From positions 1 to 37,357 of the IMG/VR virus record IMGVR_UViG_3300013286_000027: a stretch of DNA of 37,357 nucleotides. One strand, given 5' to 3'. Under the pieces are notes generated by a model. It did not search any database. It saw nothing but the letters and a program-made list of their open reading frames with translations, and had not been told where the DNA came from. Origin of the DNA: a virus. Below, in pieces: positions 25,807 through 33,873 of this stretch (position 1 is the stretch's first letter; every line of letters starts with the position of its first letter). The translations under genes were made by a program, and so were the position numbers.

Positions 25807-27399
25807 ATGGCAAACAAAAATCTCGACGGCGTTCTAATAAAGAAAGCAAATACCACTCAAAAGTGGACTGAAAAAGACATTGAGGATCTATTGAAATGTC
25901 AAGATCCTGTAACAGGTCCTGAATATTTTTTAAAGAACTTTTTCTTTATACAGCACGCTACGCTAGGTAGAATCAAGTACGACGCATACACATATCAAGA
26001 AGAACTATTACACAGCTATCACACCAATAGATTTAGTGTTAATATGTTAGGTAGGCAGATGGGTAAGACTACCACTGCCGTAGGATACTTGTTATGGTAT
26101 GCAATGTTTATGCCCGACAGCACAATTCTTATTTGTGCCCACAAGTACACTGGCGCACAGGAAATTATGCAACGTTTAAGGTATGCGTATGAGACTTGCC
26201 CAGACTGGATACGAGCAGGTGTTATTAACTATAACAAACAAAGCATTGAATTTGAAAATGGTTCACGTATTGTGGCACAAACAACAACAGAAACAACGGG
26301 TCGTGGTATGTCTGTATCATTGCTATACTGCGACGAGTTTGCCTATGTTGAACCTAATATTGCCGTAGAGTTTTGGACATCCATTGCACCAACACTGGCA
26401 ACTGGTGGTAAAGCCATTATTACCAGCACGCCAAACAGTGACGAGGACCAGTTTGCGCAGATCTGGAATGAAGCTAACAAACGCACTGATGAATATGGTA
26501 ATACCACCAAGCTGGGAAAAAACGGTTACTATCCTTACATGGCCATATGGAGTCAGCATCCAGACCGTGATGAAAAATGGGCTGGGGAAATGCGCAGTCA
26601 GTTAGGTGACGATCGGTTCAATCGTGAGCACGAATGCAAATTCCTAATCTTTGACGAAACATTAATCAGCGCATCATGTTTAATCGCCTTAGAGGGACAA
26701 GAGCCCACTATGAAAATGGGTCAGGCACGTTGGTATAAAAAGATTAATCCCACAAGCACATACATTATCAGCTTGGATCCTAGCCTAGGAACTGGTGGAG
26801 ATAATGCTGCTATCGAAGTAATAGAAGTTCCTAGCATGGATCAGGTAGCGGAGTGGCATCACAATCTAACTCCCGTGCAATCTCAGGTTAGAATATTAAG
26901 AGATATAGCAAATCATATTGAAGAAAAATGCCAAGCGGCGGGTGTAACATCCAGCATTTATTACAGTGTAGAAAATAATACGCTGGGAGAAAGTGCATTG
27001 ATTGCTATTGAGGCATTGGGTGAAGAATCATTTGCTGGCTTGTTTTTAAGCGAACCAGTTAAACGCGGACATGTTAGGAGATTCCGTAAAGGATTTAATA
27101 CTACTCATAATAGTAAAATTGCAGCCTGCTCCAAATTAAAGCAGATGATTGAAACTAAAAAACTTAAAATACGCAGCAAGCCTTTCATCAGCGAGTTAAA
27201 AACTTATGTAGGTGAAGGTGTTACTTTCAAAGCCAAAGCTGGTCATCATGATGATCTAGTATCATCTATGCTGTTGGCCGTAAGGATGATCATGACTTTA
27301 CAGGAATGGGATCCTACAGTTTACGATAAAATGCGGGATCAAGAAGGGTTAGAAGACCATGATTTACCCATGCCTATATACATCAGTACGCCCTTTTAA
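25807..27399 (+). CDS. gp17: Terminase large subunit gp17-like
   Basis: The product is 530 residues; T4 gp17 is 610. ATPase half: Walker A GRQMGKTT (82-89), Walker B LLYCDE (171-176, with D175 E176) and coupling motif TSTPN (206-210). Nuclease half: SLDPSLGTGGD (D324), SVENNTLGE (E389) and GHHDDLVSS (D482/D483), the expected three acidic residues of the RNase H-like headful nuclease. The protein pumps DNA into the prohead and cuts concatemers. The N-terminus lacks part of the T4 leader, which explains the shorter length. The promoter and terminator context suggests its own late transcript. Confidence 0.95.
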   Translation: MANKNLDGVLIKKANTTQKWTEKDIEDLLKCQDPVTGPEYFLKNFFFIQHATLGRIKYDAYTYQEELLHSYHTNRFSVNMLGRQMGKTTTAVGYLLWYAMFMPDSTILICAHKYTGAQEIMQRLRYAYETCPDWIRAGVINYNKQSIEFENGSRIVAQTTTETTGRGMSVSLLYCDEFAYVEPNIAVEFWTSIAPTLATGGKAIITSTPNSDEDQFAQIWNEANKRTDEYGNTTKLGKNGYYPYMAIWSQHPDRDEKWAGEMRSQLGDDRFNREHECKFLIFDETLISASCLIALEGQEPTMKMGQARWYKKINPTSTYIISLDPSLGTGGDNAAIEVIEVPSMDQVAEWHHNLTPVQSQVRILRDIANHIEEKCQAAGVTSSIYYSVENNTLGESALIAIEALGEESFAGLFLSEPVKRGHVRRFRKGFNTTHNSKIAACSKLKQMIETKKLKIRSKPFISELKTYVGEGVTFKAKAGHHDDLVSSMLLAVRMIMTLQEWDPTVYDKMRDQEGLEDHDLPMPIYISTPF

Positions 27400-27412
27400 T
27401 AAACTAGATTAA

Positions 27413-27419
27413 CTAAATA
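27413..27419 (+). promoter_or_regulatory. Late-type promoter box (CTAAATA)
   Basis: CTAAATA ends 4 nt (cagt) before the ATG at 27424. No Shine-Dalgarno lies between. The string TAAATACAGTA is shared with the gp14 upstream region on the minus strand. Confidence 0.5.
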
Positions 27420-27423
27420 CAGT

Positions 27424-29772
27424 ATGGACGCTATTAAAATTATCTCCCAAGATCTTTTCGACAAGATTAGAAGTCGCTTTTCAAATTTAGAAATGGGCGA
27501 TGACGCCGGCGGCGTTACAATTGATCCTTCAAACGCCTACTACTTTGATTTTGATTTTATCATAGAAGGCAGCAATTTAGGACGAGTTAGCATTAGCTTG
27601 GGTGATCTAGGCAGCTTAAAAGTATATTACAGTCAGGGTATTACTGAAAATCAAGATGACCCTGTTAAGAAACAATGGTATAGTTTCTTACGTGAAATGA
27701 GATTTTTCGCCATGCGCAGAAAACTTCGATTTGACACTAGAGACATAACTAAAACGAATCTCGATAAAAACGATTTTCAACATCTGGCCGCAACACAAGG
27801 CCCTAAGGAAGAACCAGACATGACCACTACTATGAACGAATCCCGTTGGAGCGAAAAAAGCTCACGCAAAACTAGCCGCGCTGTTCAAGGCAAGACTGAA
27901 GTTATTGTACGTCACGCAAGTCCAGTAGACGAAACATACGCAGGCGCACGTAGTCAGCGTAAAAATATCAAAGCAATTTTTATTCAAAATTGTGACGGCG
28001 AAAGATTCAAGTATCCATTTATTCATCCAGCAGGTGCGTTTGCCATGGCACAACACGTGGACCATGGCGGTACTCCTCATGATCCAGCAGGCAAGGCTAT
28101 CATCGACATGAGCGAGCAAATTGCCAAATTAGGTGAATTTCATCGCAAAGTAAATGCAGCACAGATGCATCCTGATGCACATCACATCTCTGAACGTGCA
28201 ATGGCACATTTGTCAGAACTAAAAAATCGTGTGGGCATGTTAAGCAAGCGTCATCATTATCAACAATGGATGTCAGAATTCCAAGAGCCACAAGATGCAG
28301 CAGTAACTGAATTAGATGCTGTCACAATGGAAGACTATAAGAGTAAATTTACACAAACTAGTTTCCAAGAAGAATTAGCAGGATACTTCCCATTACTACA
28401 TAGAATTATGGGCGAAGCAAATACCGTTGACCTTGAAGAATATGTATCAGAGCAAGATATAGATGAAGCCACTGCTCTTCAAAGTTTAGGAGGTAATCCT
28501 AGATTTAATCAAAACCGTCCAATGCCACAACAAGGTGCAGCACCTTGGGAAGATGATGGTGCTTATTATGTAATGCATACTAATACTGGTGATTCGTATC
28601 CATACAAGGGACCGTTTGCTAGCGAGCAAGAAGCACAAGCATGGATTGATTCCGAAACTCCTGATCCAGAAACATACTCTGTAGGTACTCCTGGGAATAT
28701 TGGTAAAATTGAGCACGGAAAACCAGTTAACGAACCTTCTAATTTCAGCAAACCAAACAATCCAAATCGTACAGGCATGGACTCTGCTCGAGCACTAGCA
28801 CAGCGTGGAATGTCTCCAGCAGAAAGCATTGACGCTTTCGAGGAATGGGCCACAGCCACTGAAAGCGGCGAGATCACTGATGATCAAGTTGGACAACTAG
28901 CTGATGCTATTGCCAAATTACCTACAGGTGATAGTGGCAAGCCAGAATTAAAATTAGGTCAAGATGGTAGCGAAGCTATCATGTTCTTTAGTGAATATGG
29001 TTTAGACAGCATGGATCTTCAGACTAAATTAAAAGATGCTGCAAGCGGTGATGAAAATGCAGACCCATTCCAAGTGTTAAAATCTTGGGCAGTAGATGAT
29101 AAAAACTATCCAGAACTAATGCAACGTATTGGGATGACAGATGCTGAACAACCTCCTGAACAAGAACCAGCAGCAGTACCTGCAGATCCAGCAGCAACTC
29201 CTCCTGAACAGGGTGAAGAAGGTGCAGGCGAAGAAACAGAAGAACCACAAGGTACCATGTTTGAAGAAATTGCTAAAATAGTTAGTGGACGTTTTAACAA
29301 AGACAACAAGCAACTTGGTGCATTTAACGGCGAAACAAATATTGCATTAGAAGTTAAGAAAGAAATTTCTGAAAAATTTGGAGAGGAAGCAGGCGAAATG
29401 TCTGAACAACTAGCATTACAATTTATGGAAAAACTTAGCGCAGAACGAGATCATGGCCCAGTAGGCGATGATGGATTGGCACGTATGAAAGAAATCATGC
29501 GTCATATGGGCGCCAAAGTAGAAGGCATGGGACAATCTGAAGACGGTCCTAAGCCCAGCGAGATTCCAGCGTGGAAACGTAAGGAACAAGGCAAGGCACC
29601 TTTGACTACTCAGGATTTAGATAACGAACGTAACCAAAGTAGAACAACTCAGAAAGGGTTAGATGCACACGCAGCCAAAATTGGTGTAGGTCAAAAGCAT
29701 CAGCATCGCCAGCAACAACAAGAAAATGCTGAATTGGAAACCATTTTAAGGCTTTCCAACTTTAAAAAATAA
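27424..29772 (+). CDS. Large conserved virion-type protein, function unknown
   Basis: The product is 782 residues. Residues about 1-130 form a compact domain (FDFDFIIEGSNLGRVSISLG, WYSFLREMRFFAMRRKLRFD). A linker follows, then a second domain with FKYPFIHPAGAFAMAQHVDHGG (split by the frame about residues 196-217) and several helices. The later part is acidic and low-complexity, rich in Glu, Pro and Gln (about 560-620), with LxxILRLSNF at the very end (tail 771-782). I recognise the YPF-x-HPAGAxAMAQHVDxGG word from T4-like aquatic phages, where it is not assigned a function. It sits between gp17 and the gp32 operon behind a late-type box, so a structural or packaging-linked role is likely. It has no catalytic motif I can see. 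Confidence 0.6.
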   Translation: MDAIKIISQDLFDKIRSRFSNLEMGDDAGGVTIDPSNAYYFDFDFIIEGSNLGRVSISLGDLGSLKVYYSQGITENQDDPVKKQWYSFLREMRFFAMRRKLRFDTRDITKTNLDKNDFQHLAATQGPKEEPDMTTTMNESRWSEKSSRKTSRAVQGKTEVIVRHASPVDETYAGARSQRKNIKAIFIQNCDGERFKYPFIHPAGAFAMAQHVDHGGTPHDPAGKAIIDMSEQIAKLGEFHRKVNAAQMHPDAHHISERAMAHLSELKNRVGMLSKRHHYQQWMSEFQEPQDAAVTELDAVTMEDYKSKFTQTSFQEELAGYFPLLHRIMGEANTVDLEEYVSEQDIDEATALQSLGGNPRFNQNRPMPQQGAAPWEDDGAYYVMHTNTGDSYPYKGPFASEQEAQAWIDSETPDPETYSVGTPGNIGKIEHGKPVNEPSNFSKPNNPNRTGMDSARALAQRGMSPAESIDAFEEWATATESGEITDDQVGQLADAIAKLPTGDSGKPELKLGQDGSEAIMFFSEYGLDSMDLQTKLKDAASGDENADPFQVLKSWAVDDKNYPELMQRIGMTDAEQPPEQEPAAVPADPAATPPEQGEEGAGEETEEPQGTMFEEIAKIVSGRFNKDNKQLGAFNGETNIALEVKKEISEKFGEEAGEMSEQLALQFMEKLSAERDHGPVGDDGLARMKEIMRHMGAKVEGMGQSEDGPKPSEIPAWKRKEQGKAPLTTQDLDNERNQSRTTQKGLDAHAAKIGVGQKHQHRQQQQENAELETILRLSNFKK

Positions 29773-29793
29773 TTGGCAATTTTAACTCAATAT

Positions 29794-29823
29794 TTGCACC
29801 CTTTTAGGTTGCATGTATAAATA
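29794..29823 (+). promoter_or_regulatory. Promoter region of the gp32-uvsX operon (TTGCAC-16-TATAAA; exact TATAAATA)
   Basis: TTGCAC (29794-29799), a 16-nt spacer and TATAAA (29816-29821) form a sigma70-like promoter. The last eight bases, TATAAATA (29816-29823), are an exact T4 late-promoter box, so the same site could be read by both forms of polymerase. Initiation would fall near 29829, inside the hairpin that follows. A 90-nt leader precedes gp32. Confidence 0.6.
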
Positions 29824-29824
29824 G

Positions 29825-29864
29825 ATGTGTGTATACTTAACCGTATGCACACATTTTTCTTTTT
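29825..29864 (+). terminator. 12-bp hairpin with T-run: terminator or gp32 leader element
   Basis: ATGTGTGTATAC (29825-29836) pairs with GTATGCACACAT (29843-29854) over 12 positions with one G-U wobble and a 6-nt loop (TTAACC). It is followed by TTTTTCTTTTT. It fits a terminator for the upstream gene. It also lies in the leader of gp32, whose T4 counterpart is autoregulated at its leader RNA, so a regulatory role is possible. Confidence 0.6.
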
Positions 29865-29919
29865 AGTCAGTTGGCTTTAAAGAAGAGGCATAATATTACA
29901 TTTATTAAGGAAAAACATT

Positions 29920-30918
29920 ATGGCAACTTTAGCAGAAATTCGCGCGAAGCTTCAAGCTTCATCACAACAAAATACTGGCACAGGCGGTGGAGACAATGGC
30001 ATATTTGCCCATTGGAACATTGCAGAGGGACAAACAGCAACAGTTCGTTTCCTTCCAGACGCAGACACCAACAACACTTTTTTCTGGATCGAACGTGCAA
30101 TGATCAAATTGCCATTCGCTGGAGTCAAAGGTGACACTAACAGCAAGCCTGTTACTGTACAAGTTCCTTGTATGGAAATGTGGGGAGAGCAATGTCCAGT
30201 ACTAACAGAAGTACGTCCTTGGTTCAAAGACAAATCTTTGGAAGACATGGGTCGTAAATACTGGAAAAAGAAAAGTTACTTGTTCCAAGGAATGGTAATT
30301 AACTCACAAATGCAGGAAGATAAAGTTCCTGAAAATCCAATCCGTCGCTTCATCATGAGCAGCCAAATTTTTAACATTGTTAAGAATGCGCTAATGGATA
30401 ATGAGATTGAAGAAATGCCCACTGACTTTGTTCGTGGCTTAGACTTCAAGATTGCTAAGACAAGTAAAGGCGGTTATGCTGACTATACAACATCTAGCTG
30501 GTCACGTCGTGAACGTGCATTGAGCACAGAAGAATTGGCAGCTATTAAGCAATATGGTCTGTTTGATTTGAAATCGTTTCTTCCTAAGAAGCCTAACGAT
30601 GCGGAGCTAAATGCCATTAAAGAAATGTTTACAGCCAGCGTTGATGGCGAAGCATTTGATATGGATCGCTGGGGACAATACTACAAACCAGATGGTATGA
30701 AGGGTAACTTCCAAGCACGTAACGAAGCGGCAGCAGCACCAGTAGCTCGTCCTGCACCAGCAGCAGCACCAATTGAGGATGACGACGTCCCTTTTGAACC
30801 TGCGGCAGCAACTCCCGCTAAAGTGGTTGCACGGGAAGAAGCTAAGCCAGCAGGCGAAGCAGGTTCACGTGCAGCAGACATTATTGCAATGATTCGCAAA
30901 CGTCAGCAAACTCAATAA
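29920..30918 (+). CDS. gp32: Single-stranded DNA-binding protein gp32-like
   Basis: The product is 332 residues; T4 gp32 is 301. It has a basic N-terminal start (MATLAEIRAKLQ), the OB-fold core with TATVRFLPDAD, KKKSYLFQGMVI, NPIRRFIMSSQIFNIVKNAL and a C-terminal low-complexity tail. gp32 coats single-stranded DNA and organises recombination and replication proteins. The T4 zinc ligands C87-x2-C90 correspond to C92-P-V-L95 here, so one cysteine is lost; C84 and C92 remain. The tail has DDDVPF at 287-292, like the bacterial SSB tip, followed by a basic end (RKRQQTQ). Shine-Dalgarno AAGGA is present. The operon continues directly into uvsX. Confidence 0.9.
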   Translation: MATLAEIRAKLQASSQQNTGTGGGDNGIFAHWNIAEGQTATVRFLPDADTNNTFFWIERAMIKLPFAGVKGDTNSKPVTVQVPCMEMWGEQCPVLTEVRPWFKDKSLEDMGRKYWKKKSYLFQGMVINSQMQEDKVPENPIRRFIMSSQIFNIVKNALMDNEIEEMPTDFVRGLDFKIAKTSKGGYADYTTSSWSRRERALSTEELAAIKQYGLFDLKSFLPKKPNDAELNAIKEMFTASVDGEAFDMDRWGQYYKPDGMKGNFQARNEAAAAPVARPAPAAAPIEDDDVPFEPAAATPAKVVAREEAKPAGEAGSRAADIIAMIRKRQQTQ

Positions 30919-30932
30919 TTAGGAGATAGACA

Positions 30933-31988
30933 ATGGGAAAGGCTTTTGATATAAGCAAGTTCCGGAAGTCTATTACTAAGTCCATTGACGGGCTTGGTAT
31001 CGGATTTAATGATCCAACTGATTGGATTTCTACCGGAAACTATGCACTAAATTATCTTATCTCAGGCGACTTCAATCGCGGAGTTCCTTTGGGTAAGGTT
31101 ACTGTATTTGCGGGTGAAAGTGGTGCTGGAAAGAGTTACATCTGTTCTGGTAACATTATTCGTCACGCACAAGAACAAGGCATCTTTGTTATTCTAGTTG
31201 ATAGTGAAAATGCTCTTGATGAAAAATGGTTGTTGGATCTTGGTGTTGATACCAGTGAAGATAAACTGCTTAAACTTAACATGGCCATGATTGATGATGT
31301 AGCAAAGACTATTTCTGAATTCATGAAAGAATACAAAGTTATGCCCGAGGAGTCACGTCCTAAGGTAATGTTTGTGATTGATAGTTTGGGTATGTTGTTG
31401 ACTCCAACTGACGTTAATCAGTTCGAAGCAGGTGAGATGAAGGGTGATATGGGTCGTAAGCCTAAAGCACTTACATCACTTGTTCGTAACTGTGTTAATA
31501 TGTTTGGCTCGTGGAATGTTGGTATGGTTTGTACTAATCACACATACGCAAGTCAGGACATGTTTGACCCAGATGACAAGATCTCAGGTGGTCAAGGTTT
31601 TATCTATGCAAGCTCTATTGTAGTTGCTATGCGTAAATTGAAATTAAAAACTGACGAAGATGGTAATAAAACTACCACCGTAAATGGTATTCGTTCAGCC
31701 TGTAAGATTATGAAAACACGCTACTCTAAACCTTTTGAAAGTGTTCAAGTTGAGATTCCATACTCAACCGGTATGAGTCCATTTAGTGGTTTAGTTGATT
31801 TGTTTGAAGCCAAAGGCAAGTTGAAGAAAGAAGGCAACAGTCTTGTTTATACAACTAAAGATGGCGAGATCATCAAACAATTCCGTAAAGCATGGAACAG
31901 TAATGACAAAGATGGACTAACTACAATTATGGCTGAATGGGTGGAAACAACACAGCCAATAACTATAGACGAAACAGAGGAAGCATAA
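30933..31988 (+). CDS. uvsX: UvsX recombinase (RecA-like)
   Basis: The product is 351 residues. It has Walker A GESGAGKS (61-68), a catalytic region LVDSENALDEKWL, and Walker B VMFVIDSLGML followed by the L1/L2-like segments GDMGRKPKALTSL and CTNHTYASQ. C-terminal IKQFRKAWNS is typical. UvsX forms filaments on gp32-coated single-stranded DNA with UvsY and carries out strand exchange for recombination-dependent replication. It is 15 nt after gp32, with Shine-Dalgarno AGGAG. The stop overlaps the next ATG by 1 nt (TAATG). Confidence 0.95.
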   Translation: MGKAFDISKFRKSITKSIDGLGIGFNDPTDWISTGNYALNYLISGDFNRGVPLGKVTVFAGESGAGKSYICSGNIIRHAQEQGIFVILVDSENALDEKWLLDLGVDTSEDKLLKLNMAMIDDVAKTISEFMKEYKVMPEESRPKVMFVIDSLGMLLTPTDVNQFEAGEMKGDMGRKPKALTSLVRNCVNMFGSWNVGMVCTNHTYASQDMFDPDDKISGGQGFIYASSIVVAMRKLKLKTDEDGNKTTTVNGIRSACKIMKTRYSKPFESVQVEIPYSTGMSPFSGLVDLFEAKGKLKKEGNSLVYTTKDGEIIKQFRKAWNSNDKDGLTTIMAEWVETTQPITIDETEEA

Positions 31989-32233
31989 TGGAAGAAGATC
32001 TAATCATTGAAATCTGGGATGTGTTCAAAGAATATATCTCTGAGAAAAATAAGGAAACTGCTGCAAATCATTTTGTAGATTTTCTATTAGGTAAAGACGT
32101 AGAAACTGATGTACTAAAATCATTAGTGGGATATGATGCAGCATTGGATGAGGCAATTGAATTGGTTATCGATGAAGACGCTGAAGACGGTGTTGAAGAT
32201 GACGATCTCGATTACTACGAAGACGAGGACTAA
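31988..32233 (+). CDS. Small acidic protein between uvsX and uvsY
   Basis: The product is 81 residues, starting MEEDLIIEIWDVFKEYISEK at the ATG that overlaps the uvsX stop. A longer in-frame start at 31937 lies inside uvsX and is unlikely. The first 60 residues look helical (ETAANHFVDFLLGKDVETDV; ALDEAIELVI), and the last 20 are nearly all Asp/Glu. Similar proteins sit in recombination clusters of aquatic T4-like phages. The acidic tail could bind basic partners such as UvsY or mimic DNA, but no function is known. Confidence 0.7.
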   Translation: MEEDLIIEIWDVFKEYISEKNKETAANHFVDFLLGKDVETDVLKSLVGYDAALDEAIELVIDEDAEDGVEDDDLDYYEDED

Positions 32234-32235
32234 CA

Positions 32236-32691
32236 ATGTCCTGGTATGCTAAAGTCAGCAAAGACATAGCACACCTTCCAGATTGTCTAGATCATTATTA
32301 CAATGAGATAGAACTTGCGCGGCGAGAAGTTAAAATCCACGGTAGTGTGGAAAAAGCTTCTGCCGCCTTGCCTGGAATTGTTGAACAGAGATTTAATCAG
32401 CTTCAAGAAATTGAAGCTGTACTGGAATACCTCAACATTGAACTACGTCGGATTAAATCCAAAACTTTTAGAAAATATCTAGAAAATTATCAACGTGCTC
32501 TAAGCAGCAGAGACTGTGAAAAGTTTGCCGAAGGTGAACCTGATGTTGTAGATATGGAAAAAGTTATCAACGAATTTGCCATGTTGAGAAATCAATGGCT
32601 AGGCATTATTAAAGCCTTAGATATCAAACAATGGCAATTGAGTAATATTATCAAATTAAGGGCTGCGGGTCTTGAAGATATCTCATTATGA
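32236..32691 (+). CDS. uvsY: UvsY recombination mediator
   Basis: The product is 151 residues; T4 UvsY is 137. It is largely helical: an N-terminal DIAHLPDCLDHYYNEIELAR, a middle ...LNIELRRIKSKTFRKYLENY with the basic KSKTFRKY patch like the T4 DNA-binding segment, and a C-terminal LRNQWLGIIKALDIKQWQL hexamerisation-type helix. UvsY loads UvsX onto gp32-coated DNA. It lies in the same transcript as gp32 and uvsX, 2 nt after the acidic gene. The identity rests on length, context and the helical/basic pattern. Confidence 0.82.
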   Translation: MSWYAKVSKDIAHLPDCLDHYYNEIELARREVKIHGSVEKASAALPGIVEQRFNQLQEIEAVLEYLNIELRRIKSKTFRKYLENYQRALSSRDCEKFAEGEPDVVDMEKVINEFAMLRNQWLGIIKALDIKQWQLSNIIKLRAAGLEDISL

Positions 32692-33870
32692 GTGTATAAT
32701 GTTACTATGTATATTGAAGATTTCATCACATCTCTAATCCACAATCGTGTGCCGTTAAACGCCTACGATAGTAATGTGGTTAATAGTTTTTACTTTCAAA
32801 TTCTCAGTATGAATGGATTTACTGAAAAACAGTCAGTATTGGCTATAAGGATCAGTAATAGATATGCAGCAGCACTATCAAGGATTGCAGGTAAAGACGT
32901 AACTTCTTTTTTAGCAACACCTAAATTTAAATATACTATTAGAAAAACTGTGAATACTAGAAGCGTCAATATTGTTGAAAATGAATTTTTTGAACGTGTA
33001 ATTGAAGCACGATTTCCCTTTGATGAAACTATAATTGCAGAGATTAGGAAATTTAAAAATCAAAATTACGACAATCTAGTCACATGGGATAAGGAAAAGA
33101 CAGCATGGGTATTCCATTTAAATGAGCCAAATATTAAATTTGTAGCAGACTTGTTTAAAAATACTGACGCTAATTTTGACGAAGAATTTCAAAACTATTC
33201 TGATCAATTAGAAAAAATTATAGAAGATATGGACAATCATATCCCTATGCTAGTTGTTGATAATGGCGTTACAAAAATAATAAACGCCACTAAAAATATG
33301 CCTGAGATTGATCCCAATGATTTATTAGAAGCTGTTTTCAAAGCTAGGCAGTATGGTGTTACCATGTGGGATGATGAAATTAATCAATTTGTAGATACTA
33401 TTGACCCTGCTACTAGGAAATTTTTAAATACAGGATTTACAGAAACAACTCGATTAGATGCTGATTGGGCAGGAATAACCTGTTTAAAAAATATTTCAAA
33501 ATTTTTGGGTCCAATACTGTTTATTATTCCAGGTGGCAGTGAATTTAGAAAAATACAACAAATATATACAATACTCAGTGACATAGGTATATTGAATAAA
33601 AACATGAGTGTTTTGTTCAGATTAAGCAACGAAACTGGTAAAGATTTTAATGATTTTGTTAAAAATCATCAATTAAATAACACAATTTGTACAGATACAC
33701 AAGCGGTGTTTGTAAGTGGTAAATTGCCAAAACCGTTAATTGAATCTAATATAAAATTTAACAGTGTAGTGAATGTGGGATTTAACAATGCTCACTATAC
33801 ATTAAAAGAATACTCAAAGAACCATCAAAATGTTGTGTATTTTGAATTAGAAAAAAACAGTAAGGATTAA
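32692..33870 (+). CDS. Conserved protein between uvsY and uvsW, function unknown
   Basis: The product is 392 residues if the GTG at 32692 is used, or 387 from the ATG at 32707. The GTG directly follows the uvsY TGA, so coupled initiation is plausible. The C-terminal half has words I recall from T4-like aquatic phages: VTMWDDEINQFVD, GPILFIIPGGSEFRK, MSVLFRLSNETGKDFNDFVK and AVFVSGKLPKPLIESNIKFN. No Walker motif or catalytic signature is evident. Its stop is followed by uvsW in the same reading frame, with only one codon between stop and the TTG start. It probably acts with the recombination proteins. Confidence 0.6.
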   Translation: MYNVTMYIEDFITSLIHNRVPLNAYDSNVVNSFYFQILSMNGFTEKQSVLAIRISNRYAAALSRIAGKDVTSFLATPKFKYTIRKTVNTRSVNIVENEFFERVIEARFPFDETIIAEIRKFKNQNYDNLVTWDKEKTAWVFHLNEPNIKFVADLFKNTDANFDEEFQNYSDQLEKIIEDMDNHIPMLVVDNGVTKIINATKNMPEIDPNDLLEAVFKARQYGVTMWDDEINQFVDTIDPATRKFLNTGFTETTRLDADWAGITCLKNISKFLGPILFIIPGGSEFRKIQQIYTILSDIGILNKNMSVLFRLSNETGKDFNDFVKNHQLNNTICTDTQAVFVSGKLPKPLIESNIKFNSVVNVGFNNAHYTLKEYSKNHQNVVYFELEKNSKD

Positions 33871-33873
33871 GTT

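Noticed and set aside
31937-31990. Longer start for the small acidic protein
   Set aside because: It would begin inside uvsX and add a polar segment; the ATG at 31988 coupled to the uvsX stop fits better.
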